A program made the translations under genes and the position numbers. Shown here piece by piece: positions 37,101 through 52,100 of a stretch of 64,000 nucleotides of DNA. Within the stretch, counting starts at the first letter, position 1. Each line of letters begins with the position of its first letter. The notes beneath the pieces were generated by a model that saw only the letters and a program-made list of their open reading frames with translations, did not search any database and had not been told where the DNA came from. The stretch is from contig NC_134455.1 in the NCBI RefSeq assembly GCF_047948215.1, positions 348,748,491-348,812,490 of the forward strand, read 5' to 3'. This DNA is from Lycorma delicatula (lineage: Eukaryota; Arthropoda; Insecta; Hemiptera; Fulgoridae).

Positions 37101-40100
37101 CGTGGAATAAATGACCAGATTTATGGAAAGATGATTCATGGAATTTGCCTCATAATAGTGCATCGACTCATTACCAATTGATTGTTCTCAAATGTTTACT
37201 GTAAAATAACATCGTAATTTTAACAGCTCCACTTTAACATTCATGAGATATGTAATTTTTTTTCTCGTACACATATTTAAAAGGGTCAAGAAGGGAATAT
37301 GTTTTCTGACTGGTGAAATTTGCTGAGATAACTGAAGGTTTAATGGAAATTGCATTACAGAAGTTTAATGTAATAATAAAAAAAATGTTCTGTACCATGG
37401 CATGTAGCTTATCATAATTAGTTTCCTCTTTTAAATATTGTTTGGTTTAAAATAGTATTGAATAGCAGAAACTTCCTTTTGGCAGAAAAGAGGGACTTTA
37501 TAGCCTTAAAGTTTATTTGTTTATTTTTAAAGTGGTGTAATTTTAATTTTTTCAAGTTGTGTGTTTCATTGATTTTTAAGTTTTTAGGTGTTCAATAATA
37601 ATTAGAGTGTATCTTTTATGTTGGATTTAGAGAAAGTTGTGTTAATAAAAATTATCGAACAATTGCTCTGCAATTTCTATTTTTACCTTTAAATATATTT
37701 AATTGCTCTTATTTTTCAGGGCCATTATAATTTCCGGTGGACCAAATTCAGTTTATGCTGAAGATGCACCAAGATACGATGCTGACATGTTTAGGATAGG
37801 TGTCCCAGTTTTAGGTAAGAAAATTAAATTAATATGCTGTTCATAATAATAATATTTTCCATCAACTTATGTGATATATTCTGCTCACCATTTTGTGAAT
37901 TTAATACTTTTGCCTTATAAATTGAATTGTGACTGATTATTTTTTTTTTTTTGCGTCAGTGTGAAACAGGAGAACCGTATGCTGTTCTAAAGTTTTGCAG
38001 TTAAAGTAAAACGTGATGCTTTGTAATCATATTTTTAGAAATACGCAAAATGTGTAAAATAACAAAAAGTCTAAGTAGCCTACAGCAAATTCCAATTATC
38101 TCTAAATATTTAACTTTCATATTTTAGACCAAAAAATGTACAGTAATAATTTTTTGAGGATGTAATGAGCAGCATTCGATGATTTGCTGCTTTTATCATT
38201 ATTTGATTTTATCACTAATACCCTGTAAGAATATTATTTGAAATGTAATTACATCATGATGATTGTAAATGTATAATTTCTCAAATGTAAGATTGTTCTG
38301 AACTTACCATGAGAAGCCAGCTATTATATATCTTCTAATATATTTTTTTTTACAGAAGTAAAAAACCATGCTATTATTTTCTATAAAGAAATTTGAAAAG
38401 TTATTTGGAGCTTTGTAACAAAATAATTACTACTTTGATTGAGAATTGGTTGTTTCATATTCAGCAGTTGGATGAGTAATAATAATTGATGTACTTAGAG
38501 CATAATGGATGATAAGATAATGTAAGATTAATTATTGTAATGAATAATAACGTTCATTCATCGTATAATATTGGAAATCTTTTTAGTAGGGGCATTAAAA
38601 AGTTCTCAGTCTGATCCAGAGATGGTCAAGTATGACCAAATGACAAATGATATTTATCAAGTATGATTCTTTAGATGGGGTGCTGTGAAGTTTCAGGTGA
38701 TATGCGTTAAGTTGCTTTTTTGTGGCAATTGAGTAAAGCAAATAAGTTTTGAAAAATGACTATAAGGGACATGTTTTTTAAGTAAGGGCCATTTTAATAT
38801 AAACATTGAAATAAGTGAAATAGAAAAAAACTTTATTGAAACAAAATAAACATATATATATATATATATATATACATATTGTACATATTTGTCATTCACT
38901 GCAGTACATTTTTGATATCGGCTTACCAGCTTCATTATTCTGTTACTGAAGAATTCTGCACCTGTGATTTAAACCAGATAATTGCTCAGTTTTACAATTC
39001 CTCATAATTTTCAAACTTGTGTCATGCAAGCCATTTTAAACGGAGAAAAAGGTAATAATCACTTGATGTAAGCTCTGGACTGTAAGACTGATGTCTGAAG
39101 ATTTCCCAACAAAATCATCACAATTGTTTAGTGGTTTTGTTTAACATGTGAGGTCGTGTGTTGTTGTGGATAAACAAAATCCCATCGGTTAGCTTCCCAA
39201 GCCTTTTGTTTTGAATTTAAGTTGTAAGCATTTCACATTATGTATTGGCATTAACGTAAGTAACACTCTTATACGTTCAAGAAGTTTAATCAGCAGCATC
39301 GCTTCGGTGTCCCAAAAAACCATAAGCTTTTATTGAACTTTTCACAGGCTTTTTCATTGAACTTTCTCATTTAAACATTTTGGGCTTCAGAGATGATGTA
39401 TGCCACCATTGCATTGATTGCGATTTTCTCAACATTTGAATAAGATATCCATGTTTCATCTTCGGTTACAATGTGTAAGTCATTACCTTCATTTTCATTA
39501 CATCTCAAAAATGTTTGAGCTGCAGCAAGACGTTTTTCTTTCAACATTCCCATCAACATGAACTTTGAGTTTTCCGTACTAGTAGCAATGTCCCCACCTT
39601 TTATATTTATTAACTGATACTGTTGTCTTGTATGACATACCTTCAGGTCTTGATACCAAAACTTTGTCATCAGCAAAGAGCACACAGTGTATACCAAGTC
39701 ATCTGGTTTCAAGCCCAAAAACCTTTGTTTTCTCATTCAATCCTTTTAAAAATTGACTCGAATATTAAAAACTATTGGAGGGAGAGATGCAACATTTCTG
39801 ATCCAACTATTTTTTTATTAACTGTAAAAACATCAGATTCTTTTACTAATTTTTGTCATTATAAAAATATTTTATGCAATTTATTATAATTGCATTGATC
39901 TTAGCTCACCTTAATGCACTTCCCAGTAATATTTTACTGGGATGCTGCCATACACTTTAGCTGTGTTCACAAATAACTAGTACAGTTTTCTTTTGTATAA
40001 AGAATTCTAGTTGCTTTATAAAGAACAGGTTACCAATTCAAGAACGGCCTGCTCAAAATTATCCATTTGAATATTTCTGGCATGTAATTGTTCCTCTATT

Positions 40101-43100
40101 GCTTATTGATACAACTTTGATACTATGCTGTCAAACTGAAATAATAATTCTTGTAGTTTACCTTACTTACCTTATATATGGAATTGATCAGTGCTACTCC
40201 CACTCTTCAGAAATTCTTTGATACTACTCATCTGTTAAACGTCATCACATGTTTTAAAAACAAACAATGCATATTTCAGTAGTTCAGTTGATATGCCTGA
40301 AGGACATGAAGATTTATTCTTCTTAATTTTTCCCCCAAAGCATAAAAAACTTCTTTCATTGTGATTTCTTCAGACTTTCAGCTGTCCTCTTCTTCTAAAT
40401 CATAACCAATATTTCTGAACTTGTCCAATTTTCTGTTAATTTTAACAGCATTCTCTAATATTTGTTCCACTGTTTAATACCAATCTGATCTGATAGCTAA
40501 GTCTTTTTTTTATCCTTCCTTATACGATGTAATCTCTCTTGATTTGGAGTCTCCTAGTATAACATTTAATAATCTTTTTACTTTTTTAACGATTATAAAC
40601 ACATTTCTAATTTCTTACTTTTAACATATACAAGCAGTTCTGTTTTGTGCCTCACCTCCAGTGATGCACAACCATCTTTCTTAGAACAACTTCTTTTTCT
40701 TTACCAATGATACTAATTACTCATTTCACCAGTACTTAGTCCTTATGTTGCCATACTTTTCTAGTTTTTTATTAGGCCAGCTGCTTTTCTCATAACATCA
40801 AGTAATGCATTCCTTAACTCTGGATACATTTTCTCAATACTGGTCTTGTCTAGTGATCCTACTATGTAATTAATCCTCATTTTTTACAAAACGACTGCAA
40901 TCAATCTTAAAAATACTTAAATTGAATCTGGGTAGATCAATTTTTGAATTTAACTTCCCTGATTTGTAGTTTAAAACCGTGAGTTAGGAATAATGTTCAT
41001 CCTTAAAAGAAAATGAACCAAGATCTACAAGTTTGCCCCTCATTACATAGATGTCAAAGATCTTCATATGAAAATTATATTACATTGTTCATAACAGTTC
41101 TTAATCTTTTTTAGATATTGGATCTAAGTGTATTAATTTTAACTTATATCCTTGTATCTGAAGAAACTATTTAAAAACTTAAAAAAAAACTCCTCAACAT
41201 TGATTGATCTCCCATTGACATTTATTTCATCAATAAATTGGACAACTTGTGTCATCAAACATGTGAATAGTCTAATTTAAAATCAGTATGAGCATTAAAA
41301 TATTCATATAAAAATAAATATGAATAATTTATATTATAAATATTTATAATTTATATTCATATTCCTGTTTTTAATTTCTTCCAGAAGCATATCGAATATT
41401 AATAAAAACAACTTTTGTCGGGAATGGTTCATTTGTAAAACAGTACTACAATTTTTTTTTTACTTTTGTTTTCAATAAAGCAGCTAGATTAATTCTAAAT
41501 TTAGCTAATTCTTAAAACATCTCTTTTTCTTTTATTATCAAACATGGCAGTACATGGATTTAAATAAATCCATTTAAATTTTGTCCCATCCCAAGATTTT
41601 TGTGTGGAGTTTTTTGAGTCCTAATTTAGTTCTGAATATCCGAAGCTTGAAGGTGCAGCCGTCAAGCTGACACTTACTCTGACACTCAGCTGGGGAAGAC
41701 CAGACACTCTTAGGTACTGACAACCTTCTTTTTATCCTTTTCCATCCTGCTCATAATGACAACACATTTTCATGCATTGATCACAGGCCAAACAACTTAT
41801 AATCTAAAAGGACTTACAGATTTCTGGCACAACTGACCAACTATGTAAGTAGAAGCCTAGAGGCTTCTATTACATAGTTGGTAATGGGATAGATCCCATT
41901 CAACAGAAATAGAACCTTTTTTGTATCAGTTCCTTCCCAGTAGCTTTTACCAGCCTTTGGTCTCTGATATATATATATATTTTTTTTTAATGAAATCAAT
42001 TTTTTTATAAGCAAGATGGATCTGTCTAATATGTTATTATCTTCACAATGTCTAAGAGATGAAATTTCATAGAGTTAATTCTTGATTTCTTGTTCTGGTA
42101 AATTAATTTGCATTTTTTGCATGATTTTAATTGAAATGCTAATGTATTGATGTTTTATTATAACAACATAATAAAGGATAATAAATAGTTTGTTTCATTA
42201 TCAGTGTTTGCTAAAATACAAAATTGTGTTATATAAAATTATGGGTTCTGAAATTGCATTCAACTTTTAAAAAAATTGTGGTGTGCTATGGAATATATTC
42301 TACAAGATGTTGCTCATTTCTTATTCTAACTGTGAATTTTCAATGTAAAACAACTTTTCACTGGAAATTGTTTTGAAAGATAAAAACATTTTAAAATATT
42401 TATATGAAAATTATAGTAAAAAAAAAGTTTTGGTTCCAAAAAATTAAATACATTTTTTTCTGTGGGAAAGAGGTTTGGAACCCTGTCTTCTCTAAACTTC
42501 TCAAAAATTGAAATATTGTTATATTCTAACCTTTCATTTTCAGAAGTCGTTGCTTTTGAATGGAAGAGAAAAATCTCGGGACATTAAGCCTGGGAATTCT
42601 TGTCCCCCTCCCAACTTGCTTCAGTTAATAAAATTTTTTTTGATCTCTATAGATATACAATGAATATCAAAATGCAAGTGTTTGTTGTATGTAATGAGAC
42701 TGTTTTTCTATTTCTTAGAGGGACCAGTAAAAACTGATTTTTAAGCTTTTGGCAGAGACCATGAATGTGTCTGAACGTCCATAATAAACTCTAATCATCA
42801 CTCTCATTTAGTTGATTGTCAGTCATTGTTTAGTGTTGTGATTCTGTTTTATAACACAACTGCTAAGCTGTATAATATATCGAACAGTTCGAATTAAGTT
42901 AAAGAGTTGAGCAATTTGTTGATTCAAAATTTTTAATAAAATTGAACAAAACATTAATAGAATGTTTTCAGATGCTTACTGAGGCTTATGGGGAAGCCAG
43001 TGTGTCTCGTGTGCATATGTTTGGTCGCCATAAAAGATTCATTGAAGGATATCAGAACACAAAAAATGAAAAATGCGATAGACAACCTTCCATTTCAAGA

Positions 43101-46100
43101 AATGGAGAAAATGTAGAGAAATTTTGCCAGATAGTTTGAGAAGTAAAAAAAACAAGTTTATCAAATCAAATATAAATTCAAAACCATGCTTATTGGGTTT
43201 TTTGATGTCAGGGGCATAATTTTGGAAGAATGTGCTCCAAAAGGTACAACATTGAATCAAAGCTGACAGAAAGAGTCGGAAAAGAGCAACCAGAACTATA
43301 GAAAAATCATTTTATTCCTCATCAGGACAATGTGGTGCCTGCTTTCATAACACTTTCTGTGAAGCAGTTTTTGGGTTACAAACACATTACTACTTTGGAA
43401 CATACACTACAATCAGTAAATTTGGCACCACACAACTTTTCTTTTCCCTAAACTGAAATCTGTGCTTAAAGAAGTGTGTTGAGTTGATGCTGTAAAGTAG
43501 AAAACTGCAGATGTGTTAAAACAGCTTACAGAAACTGATCTGCACTACACCTTTGATGAATGGAAAACCAGTCTACATAAGTGTATAAGTGAAAGTGGTA
43601 TTGTCACAATCATAAGAATAGTAATATGCATTATATAATTAAGTTATGTCTGTTTATTTAATGGGCACAACACAGTATTTAACTAAAGTGGTATTTAATT
43701 TTGTTTTATCTATTTTACTTATTTTTTTGTCAGTTCTGTATGTATATAAACTTATTCTAACAAGCCTGCAGTTTCTGCTCACAAAGCAATACTATTTGAT
43801 TAATGTCAATCAAACTTGTGTCAGGAATTTATCTTAACCATGCTTGTAAATATTGTGCTATGTTTTTTACAGATGTTAACTGAATTTTATATTAGAATTT
43901 ATTTTATTAAAAAAGTTCAATTGTTATTCTTAAAGAAAAAAGTCTTTTAGGAAAAGTTCCTAAAAAAATAAAAAAAGCATTAAAATGATTTTCACTATAT
44001 GTGGTTCAGAGTTATAATTGTAATAATAGCTTATTCCTAACTTGCTAGTTACTACGTGTACCATGGCTAATAGTAACAGAAGTATCCTAGATCCTAACTG
44101 CAGTCACAGCATAGCCAGAACATGTTAAGCATTGTTAAAGCAGCATAGTTGTGATATTGGGTTTTATTTTAAGTGTCTGTTGTTTTTCTGTTTGATTATT
44201 TCCCCTTTTTTTGGAGAGTTTTTACCTTTCTTGTCTGCATAAATTATTAATTTATTTGTACAAGTCTAGTTTATTAATTAGTGATTCTAATTTATGAAAT
44301 GTGTAAAGTGCAATTTTTTCTTTTTACCATTTGTTTGTAGGTATTTGTTATGGTATGCAAATGATGAACAAGGAATTTGGTGGTCAGGTTATTAGAAAAG
44401 ATGGTAGAGAAGATGGACAGTTTGATATTGATGTAGATTCTAAATGTATATTATTTAAGTAAGTATTCGTTTAATATTTTTAATGATTTGTTTTTTTTTT
44501 TAATCGGTTCACATAGTGCATGTATTGTTTAATTATATAAGGGCGTTTTTTGCTTTACATTATGCTAATCTTCTTCATGGTATAGTAAATGTTAAGAACC
44601 TGAGGCACCAATCACCATTGCTTTCTCAGATAGTAATGATTCCTTAAAACCCCAAAGGCTGGTATGATCATAGTTCAGTTTAATATACTATATATAATTA
44701 TTTTTTTTACAAGTGTTTATTGGCTTGAGTTACCAGACTCATCTAATAAATGAATCGGTGATGCAAATTCTGTGAAGAATAGATATAATCAAATCAATGT
44801 AGAAAATTTGAACAGCTAGCATAATAATTAGTCAGCAATTTTGGATAGTAAAATAGAAAAGCTGATTATTTTTCCACCATAGGGAATGTGGAGACCTGAC
44901 CTCATTATTATGTAATTGAATCTAATTATAATTGCAATTCTTATTTCTCTTTTGTTACAAAATTTTTTTTTATAGACTTTTCTAAAACCGTGATTTTTTT
45001 GTTATTTTGAAATAATCTTTTTTTTAGTAGAAAAACTTATTTCAAAAACAGTTTATATCCAGGTGATGTTATGAAGTATTAAGTTATGAAGTATAATCTA
45101 CAGTGTAGTCTTCCTTTTCATATTGGAACAGTCCTTTAGTTCCAGTAAAAAAAAAATGAATACTTTTCATAAACAATTCTAAAAAAATTTATTTATAATT
45201 TAAAAAACATAATTAATTTTGAAAGGACATTGGGTTCATCTCTGAGATTTCTGATTCTTTTAGAAGATTAGGTGCTAAAATAAAAAAAATTAAATATAAT
45301 TGTTTGTATTTTTGATTAAAAAAATAATAAAATTAATTTTGATAATTTAAAATTACATCTATATATATATATATATATTAAATAAAAATTTTTAACAATT
45401 TCGATTTGAATAGAAAAATATTAATAAATTAATTTATCTTTTGTTTAGGTCTGATCTTTTAAAACTTTTAGGTAGAAAAAAATAGAACTTGCCTTTAAAA
45501 AATACTTATATAAAAAATTTAAATACGAGTTTGATAAAAAAAAGTATGCAGAATATTTTTATTTCTTGGGCTGTGTAAGTTCAATCATCACAATTTTTTT
45601 TGTAGTGTTGATACTTACCCCTAATGTATGTTTACATTGGTAGCCATATTGGATACTTATTGCTGGCTGTCAAAAAGATTATATGTGTTTTAATTTGGTC
45701 AGCTATTTTTAACTTTTGGGAAAATGGAACAAAGCATTTGCAGTAAATTTTGCTTTAAGAATGGAATAAAGTGCAGTACTGTATTGGAAATGTTGAGTGT
45801 TGCTGTCAGCAGTTTTTCTGTGGATAAAACAAGTGGTTACATACATTTCCAAGAGGGCCATGAAGATGTTGAATATGACAAGTGCTGTGAATGTTCCACA
45901 GCAAAAAAGTGAAGAAAATGATTATGGACAATCGCCTGCTCACTGTCAGAGAGGTTGTTGATTATTTTGACATATCATTTGGCTCATACCAAGAAATTTT
46001 TTGGAAGTTTTAGGTGGCAACAAAATTTGTTCCAAAATTGTTGAATTTCGACCAAATGAACATTGCTCAGAAGTTACTGAATGAAGTGAAAAAATGATCC

Positions 46101-49100
46101 AGAACTGCTCAAACGATCATAACTGGTGATAAAACATGGATGTTTGGGTATGACTTTGAAACTAAGCCCCAATCATTCCTGAAGAATGACCAAAAAAAGC
46201 TTGTCAGGATTGATTGAATGTGAAGTTCTTGATCATAGTGTTCTTTGATTTCAATGACTTAGTGTATCACGAGTTCTTGCTACCAGTTCGGTGGCAAAAA
46301 GCGCTGGTACAAATATATTGTATCTGAAAGGGAGTACTTTGAAGGTGACAATATCACTGTTGATGAATAAATAAATAATTTTTGATAAAAATAAAATTTT
46401 GCATATTTTTTTATCAAATCTCGTATATAATAATTTGTTATATATACATAAAATTATCTCATCATTGTAGATTCATAATTTGGATTGGAGAAGTCCTGTT
46501 TGCTGATGTTATTGCCAAGTTGTGATTGCCCTTAACAAAACTCCTTGTATAATGTCTGGGCTGAACTCATTTTTTATGATAGAGGCCAAGGCACAACTGA
46601 TATTATTTTCTTACATGCCAATTGGGATGCAATTTAGTTCAGGAAACTGGACGACTAGTAAAAATATTAAAGAAACTATTGTATCATTGAGCGCCTGTCC
46701 CCACCACTTGTGCAATGTAATAATAATAAATAAAACTATTGTAATAAGAAATCTGCTCATTAAAATAGCTTAAACATTTAATTTGTTTAACTGTTGGCAA
46801 AGCTAACACAGTATGTTTGTAACATCTTCAAGTTATAGTTGCAGAATTATCACATCTTCATAATAAGCTTAAGGAATAGAAAAGGGTAAACAAATTATTG
46901 TTTAATCTTTTATTTTAGGTATAAACATTGGTTAGTGTTAATGTTAGTAGTAATACTATTATTTGAGATTCAGTGAATTAATTTAAAATAGTTTGATAAG
47001 AAGTGCTTCAAAATTTAAATAAGCTGGTTATAGATTTTACTAATTTTAACCATCCAAATAAGGAGGAGGTCTTTCATAATCATATCTCTGAAAAATGGAC
47101 CTTGTTTTTTTTTTGTTTACCTGAAAACCACTTTAAAAAAAAATTTAATTTTGTAAACGCAGTCAAGTAACAAATTTAAAATTGAATAGACTAAGTATAA
47201 GTATATTTTAGGAAAATCTGATTGCCTATTTCTGACAATTATTTTTAAAATTAAACCGCTTGTCAGTCAGATAATTTTACATTAAGCTTTTGTTACTATC
47301 CGGTGATTGGCCTATCCAACCTAATTGTTGGTACTAGCATGCAGTTATAAGAATTTTTATATTAAATTGCTTTAAGCGTTACTCAGCCATCAGTGGATTG
47401 TAACCAGTTGTAATCTATCTTGCTTCATGATTTAAGTGGGATTTTCTTACATATTTTTTATTAAAAATTTGGAGTCGTACTTCATGATTCAATAATTTAA
47501 CGATAAACCATTCTTTATTTAATTTTAGGGGCCTAGAAAAATGTCAGACAGTTTTATTAACGCATGGTGATTGTATCGAGAAAGTTGCTGAAACGTTCAG
47601 AGTCGTAGCACAGTCGAGTAATTTTATTGCTGGTATAGCAAACGATAATTTGAGGCTTTATGGTCTTCAGTTTCATCCTGAGGTAAGCAGCATAAAAATG
47701 TTTTTAATATTTCATTAATTAATCATTCAAGTTATTGTATACGTCTGCTAGGTATAATATTCAATCTTTGACTTGAAATATTATAATATAAACGACCTTA
47801 CCTACAAATATTTGCTGTTAATATAGTTTGTATGTTTACAGGGTATGGTATGGTACAGTATGTTGTCTAGGTTCGATCTTATTTTACCTTATATGTCAAC
47901 TCTACCAAGTTAGCTATGATGTTCATGTTAGTCCATCAGGGGTTATTTTTATGCATTCTTATATCAGCAGTAAATTTTTCAGTAATTTTTTATAATTGAA
48001 AAGTTTGTGTTATAATTTTTTAAATAACCAAGTTAAAATAATATTTACTTTTAATTTATTAATTCTGGGATAATCTATTTCAGATCATTCAGAGGTTGTT
48101 AATATAACTTTTTTTTTTAAGCACCATGTTTTGAGAGTTGAAAATTGGGTTATTTAATTTTTTGGATGTTTGATGTTTACATACTTAAAACAGAAGGAGG
48201 TTCTCAGTTCTCATAAAAAAAGTATACTTTTTTTATTTGTTTGGTCGCGCAGAACTTTTCACCAAGCGCATCAGTTTGGATAAACTTCATTTTAAATATA
48301 GGGTGGTTCTGTATCATCAAAAATTGATATCAGACTATTAAAAAAATAGTATGAAGTGAAAAACTTCAATCCAGGCTGTTATTATTACTTAGAAAATTTT
48401 GTTATGTAAGACCAACTATAATTAATATAACATTAAATTTTGTTAATCAAGGACTACATGAACAATTCAGCGTGCAAGAAGGTCTGAACTTTCTTCTCCT
48501 CCTATTGGTGTTTGTTAATTGAATAATTTAAAAATCACCATTTTCAGTTGTTAGTTAAGAGGGATTTAGCGGCATGAACACTTCAGTGAAAAGAAGGCCT
48601 GGACCTCTTCGTTTGTAATTTTTATTCTGTTTTAGGATAAAACACATTATTATAAAGAACAGTTGAGGTATTGCTAAATTCAATTTTTTTATTTTGGGGG
48701 AGTAAAAGGCTTGAAACCCTAGGATGGCAAGAGAGCAGAACTGCTTGGATACCATTTTTCCTGAAGGTAAAACATATTTTGAAAAATAAGAGTAGATTAA
48801 TGGAATATTCATTTTATGTTCATTTAGACTAGAATTAGAGGTTGGTGATGGTGAGTAAGAAAAACCATAACTTTGGCCGGCATTGTATTTTTAAAAAAAA
48901 TAAGTAAAAGTAGATTTGATATTGTAATATTTAAAATTTTTGTTAAAATTAAGGACTAGGGAATATGAGCTAAGCAGGTTGGGGGAGGCAAGAATGCTTA
49001 ACCTCTACTCAGATATAATTTTTTTAAGGTGAAACATTATAAAAAATAAAAGTTGGAATGCTATTTTAATTCATGTTTTAGATTTAGGAGCTACGGGATA

Positions 49101-52100
49101 GAGGCTGATGATGGACAAGGGACCATAAAACTGTTGGGCAGTTTTATTTTTTATTTTTTTCTTAGGGTAAGATAAAAAATAGTTCTTATAATCATAAAAA
49201 AAAATTTGACAATATTTTGGGTATTTTATTGATTAAAGGGAACTAGGAATATGAGTTCTTTGAGGATGGGGCAAGATAGTATCTCGATATAATTTTTTTG
49301 AAATGTTGGAACATGTAATACTTCAGTTGTTAATTTAAGAATTAGGTAGAGGTCTGCGGCAGGAAAGGATCCTTAATATTTTCTGATGAATAGGTAGTTT
49401 TTATTTTTTTTTTGCAGATTGGACATTTCAAAAAAGAAAGGTTTGAATATAACATTTCTAATTTTTTTTGGGAGTAAATCAAGGGCGGTCTGAGAGAGGT
49501 TATAAGAATTTAAAATTCTTTCAAACCCAGTGACTATATACTTGTGAAACTATAGAGTAAGATCCTGAGGTGTGGTGGAGTTGTGAAATAGTTTTTTCAC
49601 AATCAGGGTTTTTATCTGTACTAGAGTTGTTTGGACTCTAGCACAGAGTCATGAGTAGTATAAATTCAAGAGATGATGTTCATAGTATGTCATTAAGATC
49701 ATTGTTAGTTTATGTCAACTTTTTGTCAGATACATTCATAGTTTGTCGGCAATCGTTTTGACTGTCGATTAAGTGATGTGTGTTGTTAATTTTTTTTGAA
49801 TGAAAGAGAATTTCGTATAGTGATGAAATATTACTTTTTGAAAGGTACAAATTACACTGGAAACTAAAACCAAGCTGGATAAATATTATGGTGAATCGGT
49901 TCCAATCAATTAGGACAGTTTAGAAGTTGTGTGATTATTTTTGGAACCGTCATATGAACATAAAGAAACATTGAATGTTCCAGGTGGCTTATTGAGATAA
50001 CAGTTGCTGAGAATATTGGAAAAAATTCCGTAATGTGGTGATTGAGGATAGAAGACTGAAAGCGGTTGAGATTACTAAGGTGATGATAGATAATCTCAAA
50101 TAAAAAGATGGCTCATATTTTATATGAATATTTACATGTACAAAAACTGTTTGCACAGTTAGTGCCATATTTGCTCACAATTGATCAAAAGTGTGAATTA
50201 GTAAAAATTTCTAAGCAGGTTTGGGACCGTTTTTACATAATCAAGAGGAATTTTTGTGTCGTTTCACAACAGTTGATGAAACTTTGTTGGGTACATCACT
50301 ACTGATCTGAGACCAAGGAACAGTCAAAACAGCAGACTGTAGTTGGGAGATTATTTCCAAAGAAGGCGAAAAGTGTCAGCAGGAAAGGTGATGTACTGTC
50401 TTCTGGAATATTTATGACATAATCTTTATTGATATTCTGGAGAAGAATGAAATGATAACTGGACAATTTTATGTACCTCTGCTGGATTGCCTAAATGAGG
50501 AAATAAAGAAAAACTATTGCATTTGATGAGCATAAATGTTGTTGGCCCAAGTGTACAAACTTGAAAGGAGATTACTCTGAAAATGAAGGGATATCGAAGG
50601 AGAAGAAATTAGGGTGCTTATGTATAGTTATGTAATTACTATATAACTTTTAACATTATTTGCCTTAAGGAGGCATGCTTTAAAGTAGTGAAGGAATTTT
50701 TTTTTATCAGTACTTAGTTCTTGAGTTTATTCTAGACAACAAAAGCAAATTTTGTATCTTTATAAATATATCAAATGAAGCTCTCAACCTAATATTAATA
50801 AATGATCAGAATACGTTTATATTTATAATTTATAAAATACAGTGAACCTTGTCAAATTGTCAAAATACAGTACTTGTCCAAATTGTTAAAAACAATAAAA
50901 AATTGATTGTACTTGATTTTTAGGTTATGGATTTATTAGTGCTGATTTTCTTATTCATCCTTCAAGGCTTTTTACTTTGGTACATAAATTCATTTATGTT
51001 TTTGTACATGGAGAAAAAAAATCTTTTTTACTAGATCTAAGTATCTATAAAATCTGGTTTGCTGTTACAGGTGGATTTGACGACAAATGGAAAAGCAATC
51101 TTAAAATCATTTCTTTTCGATGTTGGGGGATTAACTCCCAATTTTACTTTACAAACTAGAGAAGTAGAATGCATTAAGTATATAAAGGAGACTGTAGGCT
51201 CAAATAAAGTCCTGGTAAGTGGAAATTCCAATTGCAGCAGTATATTGATTGCTATTTTGTGTGTGCACATGCGTGCATGTGCACACATGGCCTTGGGTGA
51301 ATCATTTCATATAAATTACAAAGTGGCATTTATTTTTAATGTATAGTACATTGGCTGATAGAAAATTTCACAACTCTGCTGTTAACACTTAGCGTATGGT
51401 GCAGTTCTCCCTATCTCTCTGTCGATTGTTTCTATTTATGTTTATTTTCTATCCATCTAGCACAGAGTTTCCTAAACTTTTTCTCAGATGGAACACTTTG
51501 AGACTCATGGAATTTTGATGGAACACCTTGTTTATTTTCTATAGTAGTTAGTAACACATAATCAATAAAATTTTTAAAAATGAGAAAAAACTTGTTTTAT
51601 TTAGTGATTATCTAAATTTTAAGTCATAACTGATGTAGACACTATTAGACTTCCTTGTTTGCCTATTAAATTACACATACAAATTTTTTGCTGCACTTCA
51701 TTTAAATGATACGATCTTCCAATTCTTTAATAAAGTGGACAGTTACACAATTGCTAAAATATTAGTTTTTATTAACATCAAATATTTATACAATTATTAA
51801 TTCAACAATCTTATTTGAAATAGTAGGATAGAATAAAAGTTCTTTAATTACTCTAAATAAATGTAAGAAAAATGGCCTAAAAATTTCCTTAGCATTTTAT
51901 ATTAGTTTATATGTTAATTTTGTTTCTCGTCACTCAAGTAGGTACGTGGTGTATGTGAGAACTTGTGGATCCATAATCATGCACACATCAGTTTGAATTT
52001 GATTTCATATACCTATATTTTTTTGTAATTTAAATATATTGATTTATTAATAATTATTAAGCTCTGACTGTAAAAATTTTTGAATTAAAATGAAAAGTAC

